From assembly GCF_036320655.1 (NCBI RefSeq), contig NZ_CP143258.1, positions 62,001 to 126,000 of the forward strand: DNA of 64,000 nucleotides, written 5' to 3'. Every line of letters begins with the position of its first letter. Position 1 is the stretch's first letter. A program made the translations under genes and the position numbers. Below the pieces are notes generated by a model. It was not told the DNA's origin. It did not search any database and was given only the letters and a program-made list of their open reading frames with translations. Source of the DNA: Porphyromonas pogonae (lineage in GTDB: Bacteria; Bacteroidota; Bacteroidia; Bacteroidales; Porphyromonadaceae). This document shows positions 16,301-24,165 of this stretch, piece after piece.

Positions 16301-18212
16301 GACTGTATTTACAGACCTGCGATTCAACCGCAATGGCGGCTCACAGAGCCAGCCGGTAATCACAGGGGATCTTTCTATCAACAAACTCAAATACCAAAAC
16401 AAAGAATTGGGGCACATCGCTTCGGCTTTGTTCTATGAACCTCGCGACAACAACTCTCATTATATCACAGGTGAAATAAGCTACAATGGTATACCGGCTT
16501 TGATGGTCAATGGTATTTACCAACCGCAAAAAGAAGGTTCCGCACTCACCGGCACCATAGTCATGGAGGACTTCCCTCTTGCCATTGCCAATCCTTTTAT
16601 CGGGAAAGAAATAGGAACGCTGGAAGGTATAGCCAACGGAAAGATCGATCTCGGCGGAGACATAAAAGCACCATTGCTCACGGGTAAATTCAATCTCGCA
16701 AATGCATGGGCCAATCTCACTCCCTACGGCACACGACTCAAGCTGGACAGTATACCTATTCGCCTGGAAGAATCAAAGATATTCTTTGACCGATACAAAA
16801 TCACGTCTTCTGCCGATCTTGACAATCCTTTTGTCCTCAACGGCTCGTTTGTTCTGATGGGAAACAATGCTTTGCAAACCGATCTTACACTCAAAGGCAA
16901 TAATATAACTATCATCAATACAAAACTACGCCATGCCGACCAGCTGGTCTATGGCAAGCTTGTAGGCTCGACCAACTTCCATGTAACCGGTACGGCACAA
17001 GCTCTCAAGGTGAGAGGAGATATGTCTGTACAAGGAGGTACCAATTGCACCTATGTAGTCAAGGGAGGTACACTCAATACCAATGACCGCATGTCGGATG
17101 TAGTGACCTTTACCGACTTTGCCGATACGCTTTTCACCAAAGAGCCCATAGACGAAAAGTCATTGGGTGGATTAGATATGGTGGTCAATCTTCATATCGA
17201 TCCATCGGTGCAGCTCCGTGCAGACTTGTCCAGCGAGTCTGGTGACTTTGTAGAAGTAATAGGAGGCGGTGATTTCAACTTTACTTATCCTCCCTATGGC
17301 GAAATGAGCCTTACCGGCAAATATGCCATGGTGGGCGGTGGTAACCTCAAATACACTATGCCTGTAGTAGGGGCAAAGAAGTTTGAGATAGACCCCAAAA
17401 GCTATATTTCATGGAACGGCAACCCGATGAATCCTTATATTGATTTCCTTGCAAACCAAAAGGTAAAAGCTAACGTGAGTGAAGGCGGACGAGCGTCTCA
17501 GCGTGTCAACTTCGTCGTGAGTGTCAAGGCCAAGGAGACTTTGGAAAAACTGAATGTGACTTTCGACCTCAATGCCCCCGAAAATCTTTCTATACAAAAC
17601 ATCCTGAGCGGGATGAATCCTGAAGAAAGAGGTAAGCAGGCTATAGGGCTCATGGCTACAGGCGTATTCCTTGCTTCCCAAAGTTCAGGACAAGGCTTCA
17701 ACTTTGACCATACACTATCCAGTGTATTGCAGTCGCAGATCAACAACATGTTTGGTAAAGTACTGCAAGGCACCGACTTCAACCTGGGTATGGAAGTACA
17801 TGACGGAGCCGATGGCGGGAATGTATACACAGACTACACCTACTCATTCAGCAAGAGATTCTACAATGATCGTCTACGAGCTGTGATAGGAGGTAAGGTA
17901 CAGTCAGGCAATGTACCCACAGACAGGGAGCAGACTTTTATAGACAACTTCGCCCTGGAGTACCAACTTGATCAAGCAGGATCTCAGTTCCTCAAAATAT
18001 TCCACCAACGCACCAACGATAACATCCTCGAAGGTGAGCTGACCGAAACAGGTGGTAGCTATATTTTCCGTCGTAAGCTCAATAATATCTTGGACATCTT
18101 CAGGAAGAAGAAACCCTCAAAAACTCCGGTTGATTCCATCCCTCAAAATAATAAGGAAGTTCCTGATGAGAAGTATGCCAACCCTCCGGTGATAACTCCC
18201 CCTAAAGACTAA
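13380..18212 (+). CDS. tamB: TamB-like translocation and assembly module protein (AsmA-like, DUF490)
   Basis: This 1610-residue protein has one N-terminal membrane anchor (about residues 12-30) and a long beta-rich periplasmic body of AsmA/TamB repeats. It ends in a TamB (DUF490) domain with the typical segment GGDFNFTYPPYGEMSLTG. TamB proteins form a hydrophobic groove across the periplasm and act with a TamA-type partner in outer-membrane protein insertion or phospholipid transport. The next gene, 11 bases downstream, encodes that partner. Length is at the upper end for the family but normal for Bacteroidetes. The C-terminal tail is proline- and lysine-rich. Confidence 0.9.
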   Translation: MAIRKRLWKRIILSIILLPIALVLLAALLLYTPPVQKWAIKLVAEKASKATGMDIKVKSLHLSFPLKIVLDDVVVVKPPQDTMLRVGELHTLISPLPLLSNDYLIPVLKLKKVRFSMSDSTGLSHTKVLINSLDAYEVSIKPDKHKAKLGNWYIDDAYVYYSSTDTVKKPEEKKDTLLWNVSLNKLDISRLKTKIIMPYDSLLLDINLPEGKLRDVKADLKEMHFKAGYLALKKAYGLYAQDSLPARKDFFDYKHIYADDLNLIAEKIDSHGSELDLRVRKGSFKERSGLVLEYLKGRYQMDSLQMSVTDISMRTSKSELYGSAQMPWNIFRGDTTAKADIGVQLSLGLEDFNRFSDKKLIALREVKGEYGGHRESKESLPPIDLTLFAKGSLTELNVDQLSMFWLTVMDFDAEGKFYNLTNDKTRAGDFKLSAGFQEQASSLLSFINKETAAKYHIPQGMTIDGDLKIKRGNYNANLLVRDRNSKLTLKGLFAQGSKTYQADILAHQFNLRRFMPKDSLGIVEATIKASGQGTDILSERSRAAIRAKVDYFNRGKMVIKDLTLDGSLKKGVMSMALNSTSSNAMLTGQIDALLNKKRIDGSMFFNVDTLDLYSLGFYGTPLSLSLQMNGEIKSDLKETHHITADITDTKLRLNGKNIDPKAIKLLVDTRPDSIKANVTAGDLYVNIGIGEGINKFKITASNLSKEINKNIESIIKEQDTNGKLSTLVRMLPTACLDINMGRENALRYYLQEKRIAFNRLDTHIKTSAQSGITGFVDVKGFMLDTLRVNSAQLLLETYRYEKTLEDVSTDLGNNRYKSKLAENITGNDSLALGLNVVINKEKYRNQKPFIATMEMLFNLQQAKAGVALYDSRNQLQHKVEALGRWDKAKYGLKITSDTLLLAYNKFKVNSENYIYLHKKDKRIQANLDLTGADSSLISLHSVDSVPGYEELHLLVQRLELSRFKDMPFMPEISGTVFTDLRFNRNGGSQSQPVITGDLSINKLKYQNKELGHIASALFYEPRDNNSHYITGEISYNGIPALMVNGIYQPQKEGSALTGTIVMEDFPLAIANPFIGKEIGTLEGIANGKIDLGGDIKAPLLTGKFNLANAWANLTPYGTRLKLDSIPIRLEESKIFFDRYKITSSADLDNPFVLNGSFVLMGNNALQTDLTLKGNNITIINTKLRHADQLVYGKLVGSTNFHVTGTAQALKVRGDMSVQGGTNCTYVVKGGTLNTNDRMSDVVTFTDFADTLFTKEPIDEKSLGGLDMVVNLHIDPSVQLRADLSSESGDFVEVIGGGDFNFTYPPYGEMSLTGKYAMVGGGNLKYTMPVVGAKKFEIDPKSYISWNGNPMNPYIDFLANQKVKANVSEGGRASQRVNFVVSVKAKETLEKLNVTFDLNAPENLSIQNILSGMNPEERGKQAIGLMATGVFLASQSSGQGFNFDHTLSSVLQSQINNMFGKVLQGTDFNLGMEVHDGADGGNVYTDYTYSFSKRFYNDRLRAVIGGKVQSGNVPTDREQTFIDNFALEYQLDQAGSQFLKIFHQRTNDNILEGELTETGGSYIFRRKLNNILDIFRKKKPSKTPVDSIPQNNKEVPDEKYANPPVITPPKD

Positions 18213-18223
18213 GCAACGATACA

Positions 18224-20668
18224 ATGAAGATGAGACGCAAAAACAAACATATCTTACTTACCAGAGTCCTTGCAGCCTTATTTGCAGGAGGCATAGCGGC
18301 AGGGTGTTCCGTAACCCAAAACTTGCCCGAAGGACAGCAACTGTATATTGGAGTCAAAAAAATAAAGATTGAAGATGAAGATCGCAGTGCTCATGGACAA
18401 AAAGCAATAGCATCAGCGGAGAAGCCACTATTGGTTCCCCCCAACAATGCTTTGTTCGGTAGTGCCAAAATGCGGTCACCTCTCCCCCCCATAGGTTTGC
18501 TTATATATAACAAATATGTCAACGACTCCACAAGACTGGGGAAATGGATATTCAAGCGTTTTGGCAGCAAACCCATTTTCATTTCTGATATCAATCCTCC
18601 CACACGCTCCATTGTTGCCACCAATATTCTGCATGAATATGGTTACCTCAATGCTGAGATCAGAGACAGTGTGATCACTATGCGTAAGGACTCGTTACAG
18701 GCCAAAGTGTCTTATTTCATCAAGATGAATAAGCCCTACACTTATGACTCGATAGAATACCTCCCTCCCATACGCCTTGCCAATGGAGACACGCTCAATC
18801 ACAAAGAAATATCAGTATTGAAAAAAGGCGGATATTTCATGCTGGATGATATGATCACGGACAGGAAAGAGATTACACATATCTTGCGTGACAACGGATA
18901 TTACTACTTCCGAGCCAAAGATGTAGCCTTCGAAGCCGACACACTCATTACCCCCAACAAAGTACACCTACGCACGCTATTTGCGCCCAACCTCCCAGCT
19001 CAAGCCAAAAAACCGTGGAAGATAGGGAACATCAATGTACAGATATGGAGTGAAAAAGACTTGAAAGAAAACCTCAAGCTCAAAGACTCTACGGTGCTCG
19101 ACAACAAGATTACAGTCTATCACAACGGCAAGCTTCCCTTCCGCAAAAAAGTATTACAGCACCGCATCAGGCTCAATAGTAATGATTTTTACAGCCAGAC
19201 CAATCAGGAAAATACCTTGATGTCGCTCACCAATTTGGGTACGCTGGCAGGGACAGAGTTTCTTTTCCGCCCACGTAACCCGAAAGAGATAGAGGAGCGC
19301 TCCGAGGATAAAAAAGAAAAGAAGGCAGGGGGAGAAACCAATATAGAGGAAATGAAAGCCGATACTATCCCGGGGATTCTTGACCTCACCATGATTCTTC
19401 GCAAAGACCGCCCACTGGATTTATCTTTGGAGGCTCTGTTCAAATTCAAAAGCAACAACTATATCGGCCCCGGAGCCAATGTAGGGATTTCACGTAGCAA
19501 TGTTTTTGGAGGAGGAGAGGTACTGGCTCTCAATCTATATGGGTCATATGAGTGGCTTACGGGTCAAAGTTCGTCCAACGAAAAATCATTCAATGTCAAT
19601 AGTTACCAACTGGGGGCAGACCTCGGGCTCACGTTTCCGGCTTTGCTTTTCCCAAAATTCACGGACAAGTACTATCCCTACCCTACATCCACTACCTTTA
19701 AGATCAGTGCGTCGACACTCAACAGAGCTCGATTCTTCAGTATGAATTCTTTCGGGCTCAGCATAGCCTATGACTTCAAGCCCAATGGACTGGTCAATCA
19801 CCGCATTGTACCTCTCAGTCTGGCATACAACAAGCTAGGTCATCAAACAGAAAGATTCAGGGAGCTTATGGCACAAAACCCTGCGCTGATGCTTAGCTTC
19901 AGGAGCCAGTTTATCCCGCAGATGGCTTATTATTTTACCTTCGACAATTATCTCAACGGTAATGCTAATCAACACTTATGGCTCAGATGCAGCTTCTCAC
20001 AAGCAGGTAATCTGCTCAATCTGGGTTATCTCGCAGCCGGTAAGAAATACAATGATACCAAGAAGCTTTTTGGGGTTCCCTTCGCACAGTTCGTAAAAGG
20101 TACGGCAGAAGTACGCTACACCCATCGGATGGATCGTAACCAGAGCTTGGCTTTCCGATTTGGCACCGGAGCGATCTACAGCTATGGCAATATGAAGTCA
20201 GCCCCGTACAACGAGCTCTTTTATGTAGGGGGAGCCAATAGTATACGTGCATTTACGGTGAGGAGTTTGGGACCGGGTAAATACATCCCCACCGGCAAAA
20301 GCCGATATTCTTATATCGACCAAGTGGGGGATTTCAAACTGGAAACGAACATCGAATACCGTATCAAACTTGTGGGTGCGTTGGAAGCAGCTGCCTTCCT
20401 CGATGCCGGCAATGTGTGGTTACTGCGCAAGGACGAACAACGTCCCGGTGGAGCTCTCAGCGAAATCAAGGGAGCCAAAGACTTTTTCAAGCAAATAGCT
20501 TTGGGTACTGGTGCAGGATTGCGCTATGACCTCAGCTATCTTGTAATCCGCTTTGATGCCGGTATAGGGCTGCATCTTCCTTACGAAACCTCTCGAAAAG
20601 GATTTTACAATATCCCCAAATTCAAGGATGGATTGGGACTACACCTTGCCGTGGGATACCCCTTCTGA
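18224..20668 (+). CDS. TamL-type BamA/TamA family outer-membrane lipoprotein
   Basis: The 814-residue protein belongs to the BamA/TamA (Omp85) superfamily, with POTRA-like domains and a C-terminal 16-strand barrel. It differs from proteobacterial TamA in having a lipoprotein signal with IAAGC and lipidated Cys28, as in the Bacteroidetes TamL group. Barrel features include the surface-antigen segments ELFYVGGANSIRAFTVRSLG and AAFLDAGNVWLL, and the C-terminus ends in aromatic Phe (HLAVGYPF). The gene lies 11 bases after tamB, so the two form the cell-envelope export pair. A charged insert (EERSEDKKEKKAGGE) is seen near residue 365. Confidence 0.9.
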   Translation: MKMRRKNKHILLTRVLAALFAGGIAAGCSVTQNLPEGQQLYIGVKKIKIEDEDRSAHGQKAIASAEKPLLVPPNNALFGSAKMRSPLPPIGLLIYNKYVNDSTRLGKWIFKRFGSKPIFISDINPPTRSIVATNILHEYGYLNAEIRDSVITMRKDSLQAKVSYFIKMNKPYTYDSIEYLPPIRLANGDTLNHKEISVLKKGGYFMLDDMITDRKEITHILRDNGYYYFRAKDVAFEADTLITPNKVHLRTLFAPNLPAQAKKPWKIGNINVQIWSEKDLKENLKLKDSTVLDNKITVYHNGKLPFRKKVLQHRIRLNSNDFYSQTNQENTLMSLTNLGTLAGTEFLFRPRNPKEIEERSEDKKEKKAGGETNIEEMKADTIPGILDLTMILRKDRPLDLSLEALFKFKSNNYIGPGANVGISRSNVFGGGEVLALNLYGSYEWLTGQSSSNEKSFNVNSYQLGADLGLTFPALLFPKFTDKYYPYPTSTTFKISASTLNRARFFSMNSFGLSIAYDFKPNGLVNHRIVPLSLAYNKLGHQTERFRELMAQNPALMLSFRSQFIPQMAYYFTFDNYLNGNANQHLWLRCSFSQAGNLLNLGYLAAGKKYNDTKKLFGVPFAQFVKGTAEVRYTHRMDRNQSLAFRFGTGAIYSYGNMKSAPYNELFYVGGANSIRAFTVRSLGPGKYIPTGKSRYSYIDQVGDFKLETNIEYRIKLVGALEAAAFLDAGNVWLLRKDEQRPGGALSEIKGAKDFFKQIALGTGAGLRYDLSYLVIRFDAGIGLHLPYETSRKGFYNIPKFKDGLGLHLAVGYPF

Positions 20669-20672
20669 TAAT

Positions 20673-20716
20673 ATCCTATAATATGTGGCAAATATATTTG
20701 CCACATATTATAGGAT
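20673..20716. terminator. 44-base perfect palindrome after tamL
   Basis: The two 22-base halves are exact complements with no unpaired centre; a transcript would form a very stable stem. It starts 5 bases after the tamL stop. No T-tract follows on either strand, so it may terminate inefficiently or stabilise the mRNA 3' end. Confidence 0.6.
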
Positions 20717-20990
20717 GTGAAGGAAACTTTCATCACACTAAACACGCTACGGAAAGCATATGGGGAGAGGACACTATCTCCTCCGAAACGTAGATGGAGA
20801 GAGGGCTACGCACTACTATCATGATGCGGGCATGGCATTGTCTTTGCTATGCTCCGCAATCCGTAAGACTCTATACACAGCGCATTCTTCATATAAAAGA
20901 AGCATATCGCACAATAAAAATAAATACATGCGAGTCTATCACATATATTGACTTCTCTTACACTATGATATTTTTATCACGTTTATTTGC

Positions 20991-20998
20991 TATATTTG
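20991..20998 (+). promoter_or_regulatory. -7 box of the Lrp-family gene
   Basis: TATATTTG is an exact TAnnTTTG match 28 bases before the ATG at 21027. Confidence 0.65.
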
Positions 20999-21026
20999 TC
21001 ATCAAATAAACCATTATAACACCTAT

Positions 21027-21488
21027 ATGGAAAAAATGGACAATCTGGATCTCAAGATCCTCAATATTATCTCAAACAATGCCCGCATTCCTTTCAAAGA
21101 TGTGGCGGAGCAGTGTGGAGTATCACGTGCAGCCATTCATCAGCACGTTCAGCGCATGATAGAATTGGGCATTATCACAGGCTCAGGTTATCGCATCAAC
21201 CCCAAAGCGTTGGGGTACAATACCTGCACCTACATAGGAGTAAAGTTGGAGCGGGGCTCTCTCTACAAAGAAGTATTCCCCAAGCTGATGGAAATCCCCG
21301 AGATTGTAGAATGCCACTACACCACCGGGCCTTACTCTATGCTGGTAAAGCTATATGCAACAGACAACAATGATTTGATGAGGATACTCAACGGTACTAT
21401 CCAGGAAATACCGGGTATTACAGGAACCGAGACGCTCATCTCTCTTGATCTGGGATTCTACCGCAATATCTCCATACCCGAGAAATAA
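21027..21488 (+). CDS. Lrp/AsnC family transcriptional regulator
   Basis: The 153-residue protein has an AsnC-type winged helix at residues 5-60 (MDNLDLKILNIISNNARIPF followed by VSRAAIHQHVQRMIELGIIT) and a RAM/ligand-binding domain at 75-145. These regulators form octamers and usually respond to amino acids. xseA lies 77 bases downstream with its own promoter. No adjacent amino acid gene suggests the effector, so the regulon is unknown. Confidence 0.92.
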   Translation: MEKMDNLDLKILNIISNNARIPFKDVAEQCGVSRAAIHQHVQRMIELGIITGSGYRINPKALGYNTCTYIGVKLERGSLYKEVFPKLMEIPEIVECHYTTGPYSMLVKLYATDNNDLMRILNGTIQEIPGITGTETLISLDLGFYRNISIPEK

Positions 21489-21533
21489 GTATCGAGAGAG
21501 ACACTCGCATTCGTTTGAAATGTATTAATTTTA

Positions 21534-21541
21534 TATTTTTG
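21534..21541 (+). promoter_or_regulatory. -7 box of xseA
   Basis: TATTTTTG fits TAnnTTTG and lies 24 bases before the xseA ATG. Confidence 0.55.
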
Positions 21542-21565
21542 GAATATAACAATTGATACATGTAG

Positions 21566-23221
21566 ATGCCTACGCCCACATACTCGCTCCTTGAGCTTAA
21601 CTCTGCCATACGCAAATGTTTGGAAAGCGGCCTCCCCGGTCAATACTGGGTAAGAGCCGAAACCAGTGACGTGAGGGTAAATATGCAAAGCGGGCACTGC
21701 TACATGGAATTGCTGGAAAAAGGCAAGTCCGGTAACATCGTAGCCAAAGTGAGAGCGATGGTATGGTCTCATATCTTCAAAACCATAGATCATGAGTTTA
21801 AGAAAGTGACCGGAGTCTCCCTGGACTCCGGCATGAGTATTTTGGCACTGGTGAGCATTTCCTTCCATGAGCAGTTCGGGCTCAGCCTTGTCATCAACAA
21901 TGTAGACCCCGCCTACACCTTAGGCGATGTGGCCAAGCTAAGACAAGAAGTCATACTCAGGCTTCAGAAAAACGGGATTTTCGATCTCAACCGTGAACTA
22001 CCCCTACCACGACTTATCAGAAAGATAGCTATCATATCCTCTCCCACAGCAGCAGGATATGAGGATTTCATGCGACATCTTACGCTCAATGAGTGGAATC
22101 TCAAGATATACACCAAACTTTTTCCCGCCAAGATGCAAGGTGACCAAACGGAAGACTCCGTGTTGAGTGCACTCGATCGCATCGCAGCATATGAGCACAT
22201 CTTCGACGCTGTGGTGATCATACGCGGAGGGGGAGCAGTGAGTGAGCTCAGGGCTTTTGACAGCTATGCTCTCTGCGAGGCTTGTGCCCAATATCCATTA
22301 CCTGTCATCTGTGGTATCGGACATGAGCGCGATCAGTCTGTACTCGACCTTGTGGCCAACGTAAGCATGAAAACACCCACGGCCGTGGCGGACTTTCTGA
22401 TGATGCGCCTGTATGGAGAGCTGGAGAAGTTGGTGTGGAAAACAGAGCGCCTCGCCAATGCTTACCGTTATCTTATGGCAGGCAGATATGAGTGGATAGG
22501 AAATATGAGCTATCGCCTACCCCTTGCTACACGAAAGAAACTGCATGATCAGCACCGCCTGCTACAAAACAATCGCAAGAGGCTATCTATGGCCACAACA
22601 ACAGAGCTATACCGCTACAACAGGCAGGTTTTGGAGTTGAGCCACCGCTTGCCCGCCGCTGCCAGTCGCAAAATATCAGGTGAATTTGCCAGACAGTCTT
22701 CGCTGACTAATAAGCTGAGCAAAGGTGCACGCCAACAAATATATCGGTCACAAACAGATATACAAGAGCTTACCTATCGATTACCCGCAGCAGCTACCCG
22801 ATGTATAAGCACAGAGCGTGGCAGGCAAGATGCAAGCATGCGCAATCTGCGCTACCATGCACGTCGTATGATACGCAATTCTGAGATTTTACTACACAAG
22901 TACAACCGTACGCTACCCCATACGGCGCAAAACAGACTCGAGCGATACCGTCGCCGACTCGATGTATCACTGCACAAACTACCCCTACTCATAGGCAAAC
23001 ATACGGAGAAGTTCAGAGTGCAACTCGATCGCAGTGAACAAGCCATACGACTTTCCAATCCCAAAAATATTCTGAAAAAAGGATTTGCCCTCGTTTATGA
23101 CTCGGAAGGCAGACTTATCCGCTCTGTAGAAAATCTGCATCCCGGCGATAAGCTACGCACCGACCTGCACGACGGCACAGCAATAAGTACAGTACAAGAG
23201 CTTACCACCCGCAAGCAGTAA
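21566..23221 (+). CDS. xseA: Exodeoxyribonuclease VII large subunit with 44-residue repeats
   Basis: XseA is the catalytic subunit of exonuclease VII, which degrades single-stranded DNA. An OB-fold covers about residues 5-105, and the catalytic domain includes AIISSPTAAGYEDF (155-168), VVIIRGGGAVSEL (216-228) and GIGHERD (250-256). The C-terminal helical region contains a near-exact 44-residue repeat starting with YRLP/HRLP at 316, 360 and 404, with a weaker fourth copy at 448. It lengthens the coiled coil that binds XseB in the known enzyme. At 551 residues it is longer than typical. xseB is usually next to xseA but is not adjacent here and was not found in the window. Confidence 0.9.
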   Translation: MPTPTYSLLELNSAIRKCLESGLPGQYWVRAETSDVRVNMQSGHCYMELLEKGKSGNIVAKVRAMVWSHIFKTIDHEFKKVTGVSLDSGMSILALVSISFHEQFGLSLVINNVDPAYTLGDVAKLRQEVILRLQKNGIFDLNRELPLPRLIRKIAIISSPTAAGYEDFMRHLTLNEWNLKIYTKLFPAKMQGDQTEDSVLSALDRIAAYEHIFDAVVIIRGGGAVSELRAFDSYALCEACAQYPLPVICGIGHERDQSVLDLVANVSMKTPTAVADFLMMRLYGELEKLVWKTERLANAYRYLMAGRYEWIGNMSYRLPLATRKKLHDQHRLLQNNRKRLSMATTTELYRYNRQVLELSHRLPAAASRKISGEFARQSSLTNKLSKGARQQIYRSQTDIQELTYRLPAAATRCISTERGRQDASMRNLRYHARRMIRNSEILLHKYNRTLPHTAQNRLERYRRRLDVSLHKLPLLIGKHTEKFRVQLDRSEQAIRLSNPKNILKKGFALVYDSEGRLIRSVENLHPGDKLRTDLHDGTAISTVQELTTRKQ

Positions 23222-23259
23222 GCTCTCACATAGATTACGAAGATCAGGACTCAGAAGCC

Positions 23260-24162
23260 TTACTGCTGCTGATGCTTCATATAGATCGTGTCAATAATAC
23301 CGTCCGCAAGACCTGTAGTAGGTACAATAACCCCATTGGCATGGATACCATTTGCCACGGCAAGGAATATATCTCCTGCAGGTACTATTACATCAGCACG
23401 GTCAGGCTTGAGGTTGTACCGGTACATACGCTCTTCTTTGGAGTAACTTTTGAGTTCGTCCGTGATGCGCTGTAGATTTTCCAGCGGTAAGAAGTTTATT
23501 TGCCCGGTGTATTGGTCAGGTGCAGCCAGCCTGATGAGTTTGTTGATGTTACCTCCCGTACCAATGATCTTAATATCGTCATATTGACTATTCATTTCCT
23601 CAAGACAAGCTTTGAAACTTTCTTTGACCTTAGGCTTTACCATACCGCTCAGGAGGCGCACAGTACCGATATTGAATGAGCGGGAGAATACCTTGTCACC
23701 ATTGACACTCAGGTTGAGCTCCGTACTACCGCCACCCACATCGACATAGAGGTAGTTGCCTCCGCCGGATGTAATCTTTTCCAGCCTGTCATCAGATACC
23801 ATCTTGGCTTCCTCGTCACCGTCTATGATCTCTATCTTGATCCCAGTCTTGTTATATATCTCCCTGACCAGCTTGTCGCCATTCTGAGCATCACGCATGG
23901 CAGAGGTGGCACAAGCCCTGAAGTCTACCACCTCATATATGGTCATAAGTTCTTTGTAAGCCTTCATGAGGCTGATGAGCTGCTTACTTTTCTTCTTGGA
24001 TATGCGTCCTTTTACAAAGGAGTCTTCACCCAGCCGCAAAGGCACACGCACCAGTTGCACTTTGCTCATGAGCTGTAACGAATCCTCTTCATTGACACAC
24101 TTTATCAGAAGCCTCACGGCGTTCGATCCGATATCTATACCGGCATAGTTTACTTTGTTCAT
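23260..24162 (-). CDS. ppx: Ppx/GppA phosphatase family protein (exopolyphosphatase)
   Basis: The 300-residue protein has the two-lobed ASKHA fold with YAGIDIGSNAVRLLI at the N-terminus and YVDVGGGSTELNL near residue 140. These are the phosphate-binding loops. It lacks the C-terminal HD domain of longer Ppx proteins. Such enzymes remove phosphate from polyphosphate ends or act on (p)ppGpp. The gene begins 3 bases after ppk1, so synthesis and breakdown of polyphosphate are encoded in one unit. Specificity between polyphosphate and pppGpp cannot be settled from sequence. Confidence 0.88.
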   Translation of the reverse strand: MNKVNYAGIDIGSNAVRLLIKCVNEEDSLQLMSKVQLVRVPLRLGEDSFVKGRISKKKSKQLISLMKAYKELMTIYEVVDFRACATSAMRDAQNGDKLVREIYNKTGIKIEIIDGDEEAKMVSDDRLEKITSGGGNYLYVDVGGGSTELNLSVNGDKVFSRSFNIGTVRLLSGMVKPKVKESFKACLEEMNSQYDDIKIIGTGGNINKLIRLAAPDQYTGQINFLPLENLQRITDELKSYSKEERMYRYNLKPDRADVIVPAGDIFLAVANGIHANGVIVPTTGLADGIIDTIYMKHQQQ

Positions 24163-24165
24163 AGC

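Larger units (their letters stand above)
20669..21026. other. Intergenic region between tamL and the Lrp gene
   Basis: It holds a 44-base perfect palindrome right after tamL (20673-20716), an A+T-rich stretch and the Lrp promoter. Short frames at 20760-21009 lack motifs and are not supported. Confidence 0.7.

Noticed and set aside
20760-21009. Short + strand ORFs between tamL and the Lrp gene
   Set aside because: They overlap each other in different frames, and one runs through the Lrp promoter.
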